A stretch of 64,000 nt of DNA from Nectonema munidae (lineage: Eukaryota; Nematomorpha; Nectonematoida; Nectonematidae), in contig JAUIRK010000759.1 in the NCBI GenBank assembly GCA_030549495.1, positions 1 through 64,000 on the forward strand, written 5' to 3'. Both the position numbers and the translations under genes were made by a program. Of the stretch, positions 33,001 through 44,872 are shown in pieces. The notes under the pieces are model-generated. The model made no database searches. It saw only the letters and a program-made list of their open reading frames with translations, and was not told where the DNA came from. Position 1 is the stretch's first letter. Every line of letters starts with the position of its first letter.

Positions 33001-33644
33001 GATTGACATTTTCTAAAAAGTAGTGATTATGGAAAAAAATTAAATATATAAAGTGTTATGCGTTCCAAACTGTATATAATTATAAATTTTCAAGGTATTA
33101 TATAATATAGATCCTAAGTTATAAGGTTAAGTACAGATAATGTCAAAATTTTGCTAAAATTTTTTAATTTTGATTGACAGTTTTGGACATGAAAGGGTCA
33201 TTCAACTACCATGAAAATGGTTTCAAAAGATGCAGCTAGCGATTTTAGGAAAAGTCACAAAATTGGAAAGGATATGATTCAGCCAATTTTCTACAATTAA
33301 TTTTTAGTGAAGAGAACATGGAGATTAACGTTTTCCGCCATCTCCCTAACTAACAGGGTTAAACCATTGTGCTCATTTTGATTTCATCATTTTATTTAAC
33401 TGAAATTTGGCACCCTTTTTTACATGAGAAACGCACTTAGAGTTTAATAAACTATGAAAAATGTATAGAAACGCTTTCTTTAATGAATTGGTCTAACGTT
33501 ATGCTTTTTCATGATGTCAATCCTGCTTTCAATTTCTTCCTGGATAGTTTTTTATCTTTGTTCAATGAGTCTTTTCCTATCACTAAACTTAAAATTAAAT
33601 CTTTTAGTCAACCGTAGTTCAACTCATTTTTATAGAAACTAAGA

Positions 33645-35020
33645 TTGAGAAAAGTGAAATTGTTCAAAAAATTGAAAAATGAATCTACTTCCTCTAATCT
33701 TACTGCTTACTGTAGTTTTTTAAAGTTTTATAAATATCAATTGAAGAATGTAAAATCTTCCTACTATAATAATTTGCTATCTTGTGCAAGCAACAAAAAA
33801 TGGAAGACATTCAGCAATCTTAAGAATAAATCTTCCACCTCTGCTTTCTCTTGTAGTGAATTTTTGAATCAATTTTCGCTTCCATCAAATCCATGCCCAC
33901 AAGATAATTTGGCCCATATTTCAGAATGTGTTAGCTTCAATGTAAATTCTTTTTTTGTTATCCAATCTGTTACAATGATTTGGTTGTCTCTTTATCTTCT
34001 ATGAAGAGCTTGAAAACAAAAGGATATGAAGACATTAATCTGAGGACTTTGAAAATTGGTAAGGTTATACGATACCAAAAAATAACAATTCTCGTAGCAT
34101 TGATAGTTTTCGTCCTATCACTGTTCTTTCTTGCTTTTCTAAAGTGTTTGACAAAATCGTGCTTACCCGTTTCATCTCTTTTCAAAGAAGTACAAGCTGC
34201 TTTGTTCAAAGCAATTTGCCTTTCTAACTAATAGGTCGACTGAAACTGCTCTCCTCCACTTTATTCAGTATGTTTCTCACTGTAAGAAATCTCTGGCTGT
34301 CGGCTGGATATATCCAGAGCTTTCGATACGATCAATTATAGTATTTTGGTCCATGAGTTGTTTCGCTTAGGATTCAGATCCAATGTACTTGCTTGGGTCA
34401 GAGCTTTCTTTTTAAGAGATCTTTTTTGTCAATGTAACTGTTCTTCTGGTACAAGAGAAGTAAAATGCGGGGTCCCTCAAGGATCTATTCTAGGTCCTTT
34501 TCTTTCTTACTTTATATCGATGATCTTTCTAAAGTTCTTGACCAATATTGTACTTACCTCTTTTATGCGGACGATGTTACTTTACTTTTTGATTTTTCAT
34601 CTTCTACATCTTCCATTGTTAACAATTGCCCCTCTAGTATCGACAATTGGTGTACAATGAATTGTCTTGCGCTCAATATAAAGAAATGCAAGTATATGTT
34701 TTTTTCTAAAAACTCGAATAATACGGCAGAAGACTTGGTTATCAATAACACTCTTATTTCTAGAGTTAAAAGAATAAAATATCTTGGACTCATTATATGT
34801 GAAAACTTGTCCTGGATTTCGCATATTAAGAGTATCACAGTAATTGAAAATGTTTAATTATTATTGATAAGCTTTTATCATTCTATTTCCAACATGAACG
34901 CCTTCTTTATATTCATTGTAGGCTAAGATATTTTCAGGCTTTGAATCCACGTTACTAATTTACACGTTTTTGTTGCGAAGAATTCACATAAACAACTTTA
35001 AATTTCCACGTGCAAGACTT
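33645..35020 (+). pseudogene. LINE (non-LTR) reverse transcriptase relic
   Basis: A non-LTR retrotransposon ORF2 fragment on the + strand. 33645-34004 is the linker before the RT (KFYKYQLKNVKSSYYNNLLS). After frame breaks come FRSNVLAWVRAFF, CGVPQGSILGPFL, then in another frame LLYIDDLSKVLDQY and FYADDVTLLFD (the catalytic YADD), IDNWCTMNCLALNIKKCKYM and RIKYLGLIICENLSWISHI. The order is that of a jockey/CR1-like RT. The endonuclease domain and 5' end are missing, and there are at least three frame changes or stops. It directly abuts a piggyBac relic at about 35030. Confidence 0.85.
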
Positions 35021-35029
35021 TTTGGGGTA

Positions 35030-35690
35030 TAGGCTCAGATAGAAACATGGTTGTAGTAAAGTATACGACTTTCACCTTCACTCAACTTCAACTCTTTTCG
35101 ATACGTTGGTCTGAAAACTATTGTCAGAAATCTCTTGTTCGACATTATAATGCGACACAAAGTAAAACTTTTAGAATGACCCCAAACAGCCAACTCGTAT
35201 GTAATAAAAAATCGGTCAGTATACAAACCACATGCTGATGGAACTTTGCAGTTTTCAACTAATCTTTTGACTATACTACAAAAATGAAATGAATCTTCCA
35301 GGCCTGACAAATATATTTCAGCTGGCAGGGAGTAGAAAAACTTGGAATCACAAATATAATAAAACTTAATAGCGTATCTCCCAGCTTTATGGGATGGTAA
35401 ACTTTAATTGGGCAGCGTCCTTTGAAACACACTAACTCCTCATCAATCGTGACAGGATGATGTAGTGTTCAAAATTTGGAAAAAAATTCAGCAAAATGAT
35501 TGTGAATAAAAGGAATAGAACTAATTTTGTGATTTGTGTTGAGCCTTTCTTTGTTATCGAACCTTATGAAATATGAATGGTGGAAAAGAAAGTTAGCGTA
35601 TGAAGAAAAGAAAGCTGATGTTTTGATTTTCTGGTCACCATTTTGACCAATATGGAGCAAACTACGATAAAAGATGTATTTTGAAAGCTT
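35030..35690 (-). pseudogene. piggyBac transposase relic
   Basis: On the - strand: IRFDNKERLNTNHKI, VTIDEELVCFKGRCPIK, then in a shifted frame AGRYAIKFYYICDSK, IYLSGLEDSF, IVKRLVENCK and LYTDRFFITYELAV. This is the order of a piggyBac core: RFDD, DE with FKGR, KYGIK, and DRFFTS. It has several frameshifts and stops. The N-terminus and Cys-rich tail are absent. Confidence 0.75.
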
Positions 35691-35899
35691 GATAACAATG
35701 CTCAGATGCTTTGGATTACTTGATCTAAAATCAATTTATATAGTAAACAATTATAGATAAGCATCTAAAACTTTTCTTATAATTTGACTCAGGTTTCAAC
35801 ATAGTCATGCTGTATATATGATGGAAAACTCCAGAAGTTAGAAACGATTTAAAAACATGTAACTTAATTATTTTTACATGTTCGTTGAGGACCAGCAAA

Positions 35900-37790
35900 A
35901 TTTTTGATATTTATACTTTCAACTCTACCTCTTAGTATGGAAGAGGGAAGCCAATTACTGGGTTGAATCTAGAGCTTCTAAATTCTCAACGATTTCTTCC
36001 TGCAGATCTATTGAAGAAGCTGAAAAGATAGCAGCAGTTAGAGTTAATAAGTTTGACGTTAAATCAGAATCATCTTCTGAAGTAGACATTGAATTAGCAA
36101 CGAAACAAAAATCAGTTATTTTATAGATGATTTCTTCAGGAAAAGGTTGTGCAAATAATTCTGATCATTTTGTTATATTTGTGGTAGCTATGTTATGCCT
36201 GTATGCCTGTGCAAAGAATGCAGATTACTCGTTTTGTTAAAACTGCTTACTTCGCGAGTCAAGCATAGTGATCAAGATAAGCCTTGGGCTCCACATAAAG
36301 TTTGTAAGTCTTGTATTGAGCAGTTAATTAAGGCAGTGGACAAAAGGAAAAAAAGAGAAACTAAATTTTGGTGTAGCAATGGTATGGCGTGAACCAAAGA
36401 ACCATTGTGACGATTGTTATTTTTCTTGTGTAAATGTAAAAGGATTTAATAAACATAAAAAAATAAATCGATTATCCAGATTTAGAATCTGCCAGAAGAC
36501 CTGTACCTCATAGTTTTTAAGTTCCTGTTCCTAGACTTCCATAAGATCTGTTTTCTTCAAAAGACGAATCTGAAGAAAGCTTTGATAGCTCTCAAGATGA
36601 AAGTATGGAAGAATACAAGACAAGCATAACGAATCAGGATAAATTTTCTCAAGGCGAGCTCAATGATTTAATAAGAGATCTTGATTTAAGTAAGGAAAAA
36701 TCTTTAATCATAGCTTCCAGGTTACAAGAAAAAGTTAAAAGTTAAAACCAGGTACTAAAGTTTCATTTTATCGTTCAAGAGAAGTAGCCTTTTTATCCTA
36801 CTTTACTCAAGATGACAACTTCGTTTTTGTAATGATGTTGAGGGCCTTCTTTCAAAAGTTGGAAAATTTTTGTATAAATCTGAAGATTGGACGCTCTTCA
36901 TAGATAGTTCTATTAAAAGCTTAAAATGTGTTTTGCTCCATAAAAAAATGTTTTTCCATCCATGCCAATTGTACAATCCACAAAAATGAGAGAAGACTAT
37001 GAAAGTATAAAAATGCTCTTAAAACGTATTTGTTATGATAAGCATCAACCGCTCATTTGCGTAAATTTTAAAGTTGTCAATTTTTTACTTGGTCAGCAAA
37101 GTGGATATACTAAATTCCCATGTTTTTATTGTTTATGGGATAGCAGAGCAAAGAAAGATCATTTGGTAAAAAAAGACTGGCCATTAATTGTGGGAGATAA
37201 CAACCTTATAAACCAAGACAAAAAATATCGTTCTTCCACCTTTGCATATTAAAACTTGGGTTAATGAAACAGTTTGTTAGAGCTTTGAATAAAGATGGAG
37301 AATGCTTCAAATATATTTGCAAGTCACATTCCTATTTAAGTACTAAAACCTGAAAAACTAAAAACCGGGGGAGTTTGATGGCCTCCTCAGATGAATTCTA
37401 TGCATGAAATTGAAGCTGATGCACGGTGCAGCTTTGTGGAAGTTATCAAAAACTTTTTAGGAAAAAATAAAACTGAAAATGATGTAGTTAAAGTTGAAAA
37501 TATGCTGACAATTTTTGAAAAATTGGGTGTTAGCATGAGCTTAAAAGTACACTATCTTCACAATCACTTGGATAAATTTCCTGAAAATCTTGCTGAGTTG
37601 AGTGAAGAGCAAGGAGAAAGATTTCACCAACAACATCAAAGTCATGGAAGAAAGGTATCAGGGAAGATGGGATAATCATATGATGGCTGATTACTGCTGG
37701 TGCCTGCAACGCCACTTCCCTGTAAACTTACATAAAAAAAATCTAAAAAAGCACACTTTTGATCTTAACAAGGTTTCTCGGTTATAAACT
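35900..37790 (+). pseudogene. Transposase-like relic of an unclassified invertebrate family
   Basis: Successive + strand fragments: CKECRLLVLLKLLTSRVK, DQDKPWAPHKVCKSCIEQL (36195-36392), WREPKNHCDDCYFSC, then KMREDYESIKMLLKRI and KFPCFYCLWDSRA (36962-37252), and GVSMSLKVHYLHNHLDKFP, LSEEQGERFHQQ, RYQGRWDNHMMADYCW (37391-37790). The same motif series (paired Cys, then EQGERFHQD, then MMADYCW) is found in many copies in invertebrate genomes. I recognise the family but not a settled superfamily name. It is broken by several stops and frame changes. No terminal repeats were identified. Confidence 0.6.
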
Positions 37791-38599
37791 TAATTTCTAT
37801 TGATATTTTATTTTTTGTTTTTTGCTTTAATTAGTAAAAGATTATTTAAAATATTTTTTATTACTGAATACTTTTGCAAATAATTGGGTTGATAGCGCCC
37901 ATACAAACATAAATCAAATTACTAAATTGTAAGAAAACCGTTGTTACTACACTTTCTTTGACTCTATCATTTTCAGTTTTTGTAATTAACGCCAAATGAA
38001 AAATTGCGTTACATATGAAAAATGAAAAAATCTCAAAAACTAGAGCCAATTGGTAAAAATTATTGTCATGTATCGTTTCATTAACCTAAAAACATAAAAA
38101 AAATTCAGCAAAAAAAATTTGTTGCCTTGTGAGGAACGTGAAGGAAGATGAATAATGTAACAAATTTGAAGAAAACATTTGCAAAATCAGCAGAAGAAGG
38201 GCGAGATTAGCGAGTGAAGGAGTAATCAATAAAAGTTTTTTTGTTTATGAAGAGCATATGGTGTTTAGCTGAAGCGCGTTATGTGCGATCGTCATAAACC
38301 ACATAGATTTGCATGATGTCATCGCACGCATGAAATCATTGTTATTACAGTTGTGCTTTTCAATATTCTCTAACAAAATTTTTATGACTATTTTTATGAA
38401 AATTTATATTTCATACTCAAGCCAATATTTTATCAGTCCCTAGATTTTCTGAGGAAAAGTAACTATGTGAAAAATAAAATAAAGGTGATAGTTTGGAACT
38501 AATTCTAATATTGTAGATGGCGTCAACATTTTTTGAAAGTTGATGTTAAAAAGTATAAATTTTCATTATAATAGCTTATTTTTCCCTTTTTTGGACTTC
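37791..38599. other. AT-rich spacer with a GC-richer patch
   Basis: No gene recognised. Bases 38260-38340 are GC-richer and contain a short - strand frame of 28 codons, without similarity to any family I know. Confidence 0.25.
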
Positions 38600-38768
38600 G
38601 CGTGTGTCTAAGTATATTATGTATTTACATGTCACCTTGTAACAATGTATTCAAATGTCACAGTGTCACTTTGTATACCTACCTAAGTGCCTAAATACGT
38701 CATGTATTTTCATGTCATAGGGTCGGCTTGCAAAAAAATAAGTAGTTTGTGTCACTATATATTGTATA
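38600..38768. repeat. GTGTC-rich degenerate repeat array, left part
   Basis: Blocks like ATGTATTTACATGTCACCTTG, shortened here, and TGTCACAGTGTCACTTTGTA, ATGTATTTTCATGTCATAGG recur. The array continues at 41811-41936 and 45845-46240, having been split by two insertions. The unit seems to be about 80-170 bp but is too diverged to fix by eye. Confidence 0.5.
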
Positions 38769-39089
38769 TACCATATATTTGGGTGTATAAGTCGACTTAC
38801 TGAAAATGAAAGTAATTTTTTATGATTTTACGATGGTTCATCTCCAACCTGTATACCTCGATCATTCATCTCCAACCTATCAGTTCATATTTTGCTAGAT
38901 GTAAGATTTGATATACCTCATTCGGGGAGAGGATGTTAGATAAGTTATTACCTATATTTTTGCAATTTTTTCACCATATTAAATAATATCTTTTATCAAA
39001 TTATCAAAATTAAATTTACATTCGATCGACATTTTTCACTTCAAAAATAATTTTAAATTTATTAGAAAAACATTATACTGACCTATACT

Positions 39090-39276
39090 GGTTGGTTGGT
39101 TGGTTGGTTGGAGATATCAAAGCACTTTCAGCCGTAAGGCTATATGCTCGCATTATGCTTAAGAAGGTTAATCACAATTTTTGTGAATTTGTTTTTAGAG
39201 TTGGGAGCATTGGGGATCGAACCCCTGACCTTCAACTGTTAAGCTGAAAGATACACCCTAACAACCATTGAGGCTC
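39090..39276 (-). mobile_element. Complete tRNA-derived SINE
   Basis: Read on the - strand, it begins GAGCCTCAATGGTTGTTAGG (A-box-like), has the B box GGGGTTCGATCCCC, then a body with AGCATAATGCGAGCATATAG, and ends in a (CCAA)n tail. It is flanked by a perfect 13-bp target duplication ACTGACCTATACT at 39077-39089 and 39277-39289. At 187 bp it looks whole. A truncated copy lies at 24979. It would be transcribed by RNA polymerase III and moved by a partner LINE. Confidence 0.88.
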
Positions 39277-39289
39277 ACTGACCTATACT

Positions 39290-40019
39290 ACTGACCCATA
39301 AAAAGTAAAAAATATATATTTATTTTCGACAGTTTTCTTTAACTATGACATTTTAAAATGTAAAAAACCATATTCTACCTTTGTGAATATAAAATATTGA
39401 AAAAATAGTATATAAACTCATCACGTTAATTATTATTGGTATTTTTTGAAACTAGATAAAAGTTGACTGAACTCACATAAAAGCACATTTTGGAAAAATA
39501 AAAATATATTTATTTGTATAACCTAGCCTATGTTAACCACAAAGAGTATACCTTTCCAATGATACCATTTTCATTCAAAATTTTTATTTAAATCTTCACA
39601 TTATCCTCCACTCAAAAGGTGGTCCGTTTTTTTTTCAAAAATTTAGACCAAATTTTTCGAAGTAAAGTCCATTTATTATTTTTTTTTAAACTTTTGCAAA
39701 AATAAATTATTCTAAAGTATGTAGCTATGTAATGTATAAATTAAAATTAAAATACACAATTAAAGAAAAACAGTCAACATATATAAGGACTTAAATCTTA
39801 CTAATTACTGTTAGAAAACAGAAAAAATAATAATAAGAAGGAAATAAAAATATAAGGAAAATAAATATGACATTTAAGGAAGGGTACTTTTGCAGATGTA
39901 GCAATTTACACTTTGGCAATCATAAACATATTTCATCAATAGGGCGGTTTTGACAGTGCTTTTAAATTTAGAAATCGGATCAAATAAAAAGTGATGAAGT
40001 TGGGATAGGTTATTATAGA
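39290..40019. other. AT-rich interior of the pogo-like element
   Basis: No coding frame was recognised. It may be remains of the pogo-like element or of the LINE that follows. Confidence 0.25.
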
Positions 40020-40850
40020 GATTACTCAATCGGAAACTGAGCGTCTGTTTTGATTTTTGCTATCGGCAAAAGGGCATTTGAACAAACGTATTCTTACGCA
40101 AACTGTAAGGGTTTTTATTTTCAGTAAGTATAACTGTTTCATATAAAATCCTAGGAAATAGCCCATGGATATATTTATACAAAAAATGGGGTATATTGTA
40201 GAGATATATCTTTTACCTTTAACAGTTTTTCTTGAAGAAATAATTTTGAGGTATAAATTGGTGTTAAACACAAATCATAGCCTTTTTTGTGATACTAGCA
40301 AGCAATCTGTGTTACTCAACCCCCATATAAGATTGCAATATTGCAGATGAGTTAAAAAAAGAGAGATTTGTAGATAGTTAATTTGAGTACAAATGGAAGC
40401 TTATTTTTGATAAATTTGAGAATTCCAATGATTCTATTTAATTTAGTGAATATGTACTTGATATGTTCGTTCCAGTTTAGTCTAGAGTTGATAACAAGGC
40501 CAAGAAGATTCACTTTTCTAGCTACTTACTTCAAAAGGCAGGCTTATTTTATTCATTATAGCATTTTTACAATTAAAGTAAATCGCTTTTGATTTTTTAT
40601 AATTAATTTTTACTTTGTTGGTATTACACCACTTGATAACTAGATCAATTTCCTTAGCAGCATCAGATGCATCGTTCAATGATAAGTTAAAAGTTTTATA
40701 CCATCCGCAAACAAGAAAAATTTTATATTTGGATTACCATAATGAATATCATTTATAAAAATATTGAACAACATGGGCCCAGTATGGAGCCTTGGGGAAC
40801 ACCCATGGTGGAAAAGGTTCGCTTAGATTGGACATTATATAGAAAGACAA
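40020..40850 (-). pseudogene. LINE reverse transcriptase relic
   Basis: On the - strand: MGVPQGSILGP, then IFINDIHYGNPNIKFFL, FADGIKLF (catalytic FADD altered to FADG), DASDAAKEIDLVIKWCNTNK and KSKAIYFN, and finally a C-terminal piece (40026-40271) with ISMGYFLGFYMKQ. This is a non-LTR RT of the jockey/CR1/I type. Several frame breaks; the N-terminal half is missing. Confidence 0.8.
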
Positions 40851-41148
40851 TTTGCCATCTTCCTATATGAATTCAACAATGAGAGAGAGTTATTTCTAAT
40901 ACCATATGAAGAGAGCTTTTGCAAAGTATGTCGTTGTTCAGAGTATGAAATGCTTTTGAAGATCTATGAAGATTGAAAGAAAAATGTCAGCGATAAAACA
41001 GATATGCAAGTGTTCAGCGTTTATGCCCCTTCTGATATTTGATTGATATATGCGAGTGAAGATGAATGGGAAGGCGAGGTTGACTCACTAGATTCTAACG
41101 GTACCCTTACGATGAAACTGTAAATGACGATTGATGAAGTTTTGCATC

Positions 41149-41276
41149 AGGTGATGATGATGATGATGATGTGGTGGATGATGTGGTGATGATGATGATG
41201 ATGATGATGAGATAATGTTGATGATGAGAATGATGCTGATGATGTGGATGATGATGATGATGATGAGATGATTGTA
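41149..41276 (+). repeat. (GAT)n microsatellite
   Basis: Long runs of GATGAT with interruptions. In the pogo-like element's frame it gives an Asp-rich tail. The His-rich - strand frame over it is an artefact. Confidence 0.9.
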
Positions 41277-42377
41277 GCAATTTTGAAGGATTTTGCATGA
41301 ATAAAAGATATCTTTTTATTGTAATTTATTTTAGTGAGAAATAAAGATCTGAGCCACCATGAATGTTGTTATTGAACATTTCTATGAAAAAAAGGGTTGG
41401 TGTGAACGCACCTTTACCGTAAATTGTTCGTCAGCGATCAGCTGATCGGAGGTTTTACAAATGGCTGCATCATGTGACTACATTGTTATGCTCTTTTTCC
41501 TTTGATATTATTATTATCATCGCATTTCGTGGAATTTTAAGGTAGTGAGTGGCAGTTCTATTACAGTATTAGTGGCGAATTAGAATGTGAATTCTTTTAA
41601 ATACAAGTATTCACATTAGTCGCCACATGTATTTACACCGTAAGTTAGCGCACCGAGTCTGTCGTCGGTATTAGCCTAAGCTTAGGCCTGCTTTCCTGCA
41701 CCAATATGCCACAAATATAGATTTAAAGGTTTGCTTTTTATTACTGTTATATAAGTCCACCCTCAATTTTGGGAGCAAAAAGGTCCAAGAATACATCGAA
41801 ATACACGGTACTTGTGTTTATGTCTGTATATTGTGCATTTGTGACAGTGTTACTATTTAAAAATATTTTAAGATTGTGTCATTTTATATCAGAGTGTGTC
41901 TGACTACATTGTGTATTTACAAGTCACAGTGTCAACTAGAGCCCTGCGCGGTTTGTTAAAAGTTGTACGCACCCGCCCGCCCGCAATTATTCAAGTTGCA
42001 TCCGCCCCGCCCTGCATTATATCAATTTGCACCCGTTCCGCCCGCCCCGCATTTTTTCAATTTGCACCCGCACCCGACCCTCATTTTATCGAAATAATAC
42101 AAAGCTAATTAAATGTTATTTATATCCTTAACATGCTTGGAAAAAAATTCTTAGATATACTATACTACTTTTAAATATATTATTAATTTTTTTACAAATA
42201 AGTTTTTGTCTGAAAAAAATTTCTTTGACAAGTTGTGTAATCTGAATAAACAAATTGTCTCATCAACAATTGTAATATTTAAAATATTGAATAGAGAAGC
42301 ACAAAAGATTAGCCCTTGGATTTTTCAAATTTGTATTTTTTTAATTTGCATAGTTTGCTTTCTCATGTAAAATAATT

Positions 42378-42811
42378 TTACAAATTTAAGAAAGCGTTAG
42401 AGTTTACCTCTTGAACTAAGTCAATGAATCCACGACAACCGATCGTTTCAAATGGTCTAAGATCTCTAGCTATAAAACGGACGCATGCCAGTTTAATATT
42501 TTCGTTTTTAGCTTTCAAAATAACGTTAGCATTATTCAAAATTGGCTTGAGAGCATCACTCAGTAAAGTTTGAATAGGATATATTTTGCAGAAGTACCTG
42601 TTTTTCTTCCACAATCAGCGAAAGCTTGAAAGCATACTTTACAAACGACAAAATCCAAATCCGTGTTTTTCTCATTTACCACGATACCAAACGTCTTCCA
42701 GACCTCCGATTTCAATCCATTTACACTTTTTATTTTATACAAGCCAGATTTCAAATAAGATGAAACTTGCTGAGATGTTAAAGCTGCCATTTTTAACCTA
42801 TTAATGACCAA
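42378..42811 (-). pseudogene. hAT transposase N-terminus (BED finger), broken
   Basis: SEVWKTFGIVVNEK, FVVCKVCFQAFADCG give a BED-type zinc finger (C-x2-C), and after a frame change KLACVRFIARDLRPFET and RGFIDLVQEV give the conserved hAT segment before the catalytic domain. The frame stops at about 42378 and nothing of the RNase-H core follows. Confidence 0.75.
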
Positions 42812-43199
42812 ACTTTGATTTTTTGTTTTTTTTGAATTAGTTTTTTTAATTATGTATTTAATTACAAATATACACTAAATTTACTAATTTTTATGTTTTT
42901 TGTCCTTCGTTTTAGTCATTTGAAAATTTGTAACTTAAAAGTTACAATGTCACAAAGGTACACATATTGATTAAATAAATAAACAATTAAAAATTGTTAC
43001 GCAAACAGATGTTACAGCTTATTGATACAAATCTATAACCTTGATCAAAAAATTTATAAACCCATTTATCAAATACGAACACGCTACTATTTATTTTACC
43101 CAAAATTTCAACTTGTCTAATATATAATATTTTAATTATAATAATTTTATTGTTTTTTATGAAAAATATTGAAACATTGCATATGTAACGGAACATTAC

Positions 43200-44872
43200 A
43201 CTTCAAACACATTTTTTTCGTAGCTTTTTTACATTCCACGCATCTCTTTTGGGTAGAAAAATCTCCAAAATCGTGACTGTCGCCATCAAATCGTACATCA
43301 TCAATAACTTTTTTAGTAAAATTTTGTCAAGCGAGGTGCCTTTGAACTTTCTTGCACAAGATATACAGCAACAATTTCCCGGATAAATGCCAGTTGATCA
43401 AGAGATTTTTTGCTATGCAGGGAGCTTTTTTTGTAGAGAAAGCAGGCATTTTGGATTGCGGTATAAAACAAAAAACGAAAAAAGGGCCACCACCACTTTT
43501 TCAAACGTATTTCGGTATGATGTTGAAGAATATTTTGATTTGCTCGATCAACTCCTCCCATTGCCTTATTATATTCGCTTATTGCATAAGGTTGAAAAAA
43601 GTTTACTATTTATTTTTTGCTGAAACACCACCTTTGGATAGCTTTTTTTGGTTCAACGCCTAAAGATGTTGACAAAACATTAACAATGTTGCTGTCTTTC
43701 CAACTAATTATAATTAATTTTGAGCTTTCATCAAATCTATAGTCATAACTTCCTCTCTCTTTTTTCATCATTACTTTTGAATCTATAACAGGACATTTTT
43801 GAATTCTATCTTTTCTGATCACCCCTGTAGCATCATGTCCCATTTTATGTAGCGTTTCAAAAAGATGTAGCGAAGTAAAATAATTATCCATTATGAAATG
43901 ATATTTTTTTTCTTCAGGTAGTTTTTTGATAAAGCTCATAACAACACTTCCCCCAATTCCTAAACACTTGTCATACTTCTCGCACTTTCCAGCGTAAGGT
44001 TTTACAGACAAAACATATCCATCAGATGTTGTCATCGTCCAAACTTTTTACCCAAATCTTATGGGCTTGCCCTTCATGAATTGTTTGCATGGATGTCTTC
44101 CGTAGTATTCTATCATAGATTCATCAATGCTTATGCTCTCAGTTTCTGGTAGATGCCTCATACAGTTTTCATTCACTATTATATAAAGTCCTTCAATCCT
44201 GAATAATCGATTGCCTATATCAATTTGGGAATTATCGGATATATGAAAACAACTCATTATATTTTCGAAACGACTTCTACTAAAAGCTTTAGAAATTGAC
44301 AAGTTGTTACAGTCTTCTTTTCTCTCCCAATACATGCGAGTTCTACTAACCGAACTATACCCGCTTATCATCAATACAGCCAAAAATCTTTTCATTTCTG
44401 CAAGATCAATTGAAAAGTTTACTTCACTTTTTTCTCTGCTTGCATAGATATTTGTTTGTTCAATCAAAAATTCAAAAACTTTTTTGTTGAAAAAGAGTTC
44501 AAAGTATTTTGTTAGTGTAAAAAAGTTTTCATCATCAAGTTCTTTTGGAATTTTTGAGTCTTTTATAAAGTTTTTAAATTTTGTATCTTTATTTTTCCAT
44601 GATCTGTTTTCAGCTGTTTTATTGAGCAAAACTTCAGATTCAAGATGAATCTCATCATCACCAATATACTCTGTTTCTCCACTATTAGTAACTAATTCTA
44701 CATTTGCTGAAGCAAGAAGTTGATTTGGAGCGAGGTTATCGAGTGAAAACCCAGCATCATCATCCCCACTATCTTCATCACTAACAATCTTGTTTTCAGG
44801 AGGAATTATTATAACTTTAGCAGATAAAAAATCTGTTTCATTCAATGGGGAAAACGCGTCCTTAACATTCAT
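43200..44872 (-). pseudogene. piggyBac transposase, nearly full length but broken
   Basis: The N-terminal frame (44048-44872) has an acidic head, EDCNNLSISKAFSRSRFENI and SISIDESMIEYYGRHPCKQF. An in-frame TAA at about 44042-44044 separates it from MTTSDGYVLSVKPYAGKCEK and HFIMDNYFTSLHLFETL (43610-44035). After another break comes MGGVDRANQNILQHH with the WWWPFFRFLFYTAIQNA helix (43313-43561). A final shifted frame gives RCVECKKATKKMCLKC, the Cys-rich tail, near 43200. All catalytic blocks are present, with about three breaks. TTAA boundaries were not fixed. It is inserted in the hAT at 41937-45844. Confidence 0.85.

Larger units (their letters stand above)
38769..41810 (+). mobile_element. 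pogo/CENP-B-like DNA transposon carrying other elements
   Basis: The left end is TACCATATATTTGGGTGTAT and the right end, reverse-complemented, TACCGTGTATTTCGATGTAT, about 80% alike over 20 bases. Near the right end, + strand sequence encodes an acidic tail (DEWEGEVDSLDSNG, then Asp repeats from a (GAT)n run, then SNFEGF), as in some pogo-type transposases. The catalytic domain was not found. A SINE (39090-39276) and a LINE piece (40020-40850, - strand) lie inside. Superfamily is inferred; the paired ends are seen directly. Confidence 0.5.

Noticed and set aside
41107-41298. His- and Ser-rich - strand frame
   Set aside because: Direct product of the (GAT)n microsatellite.
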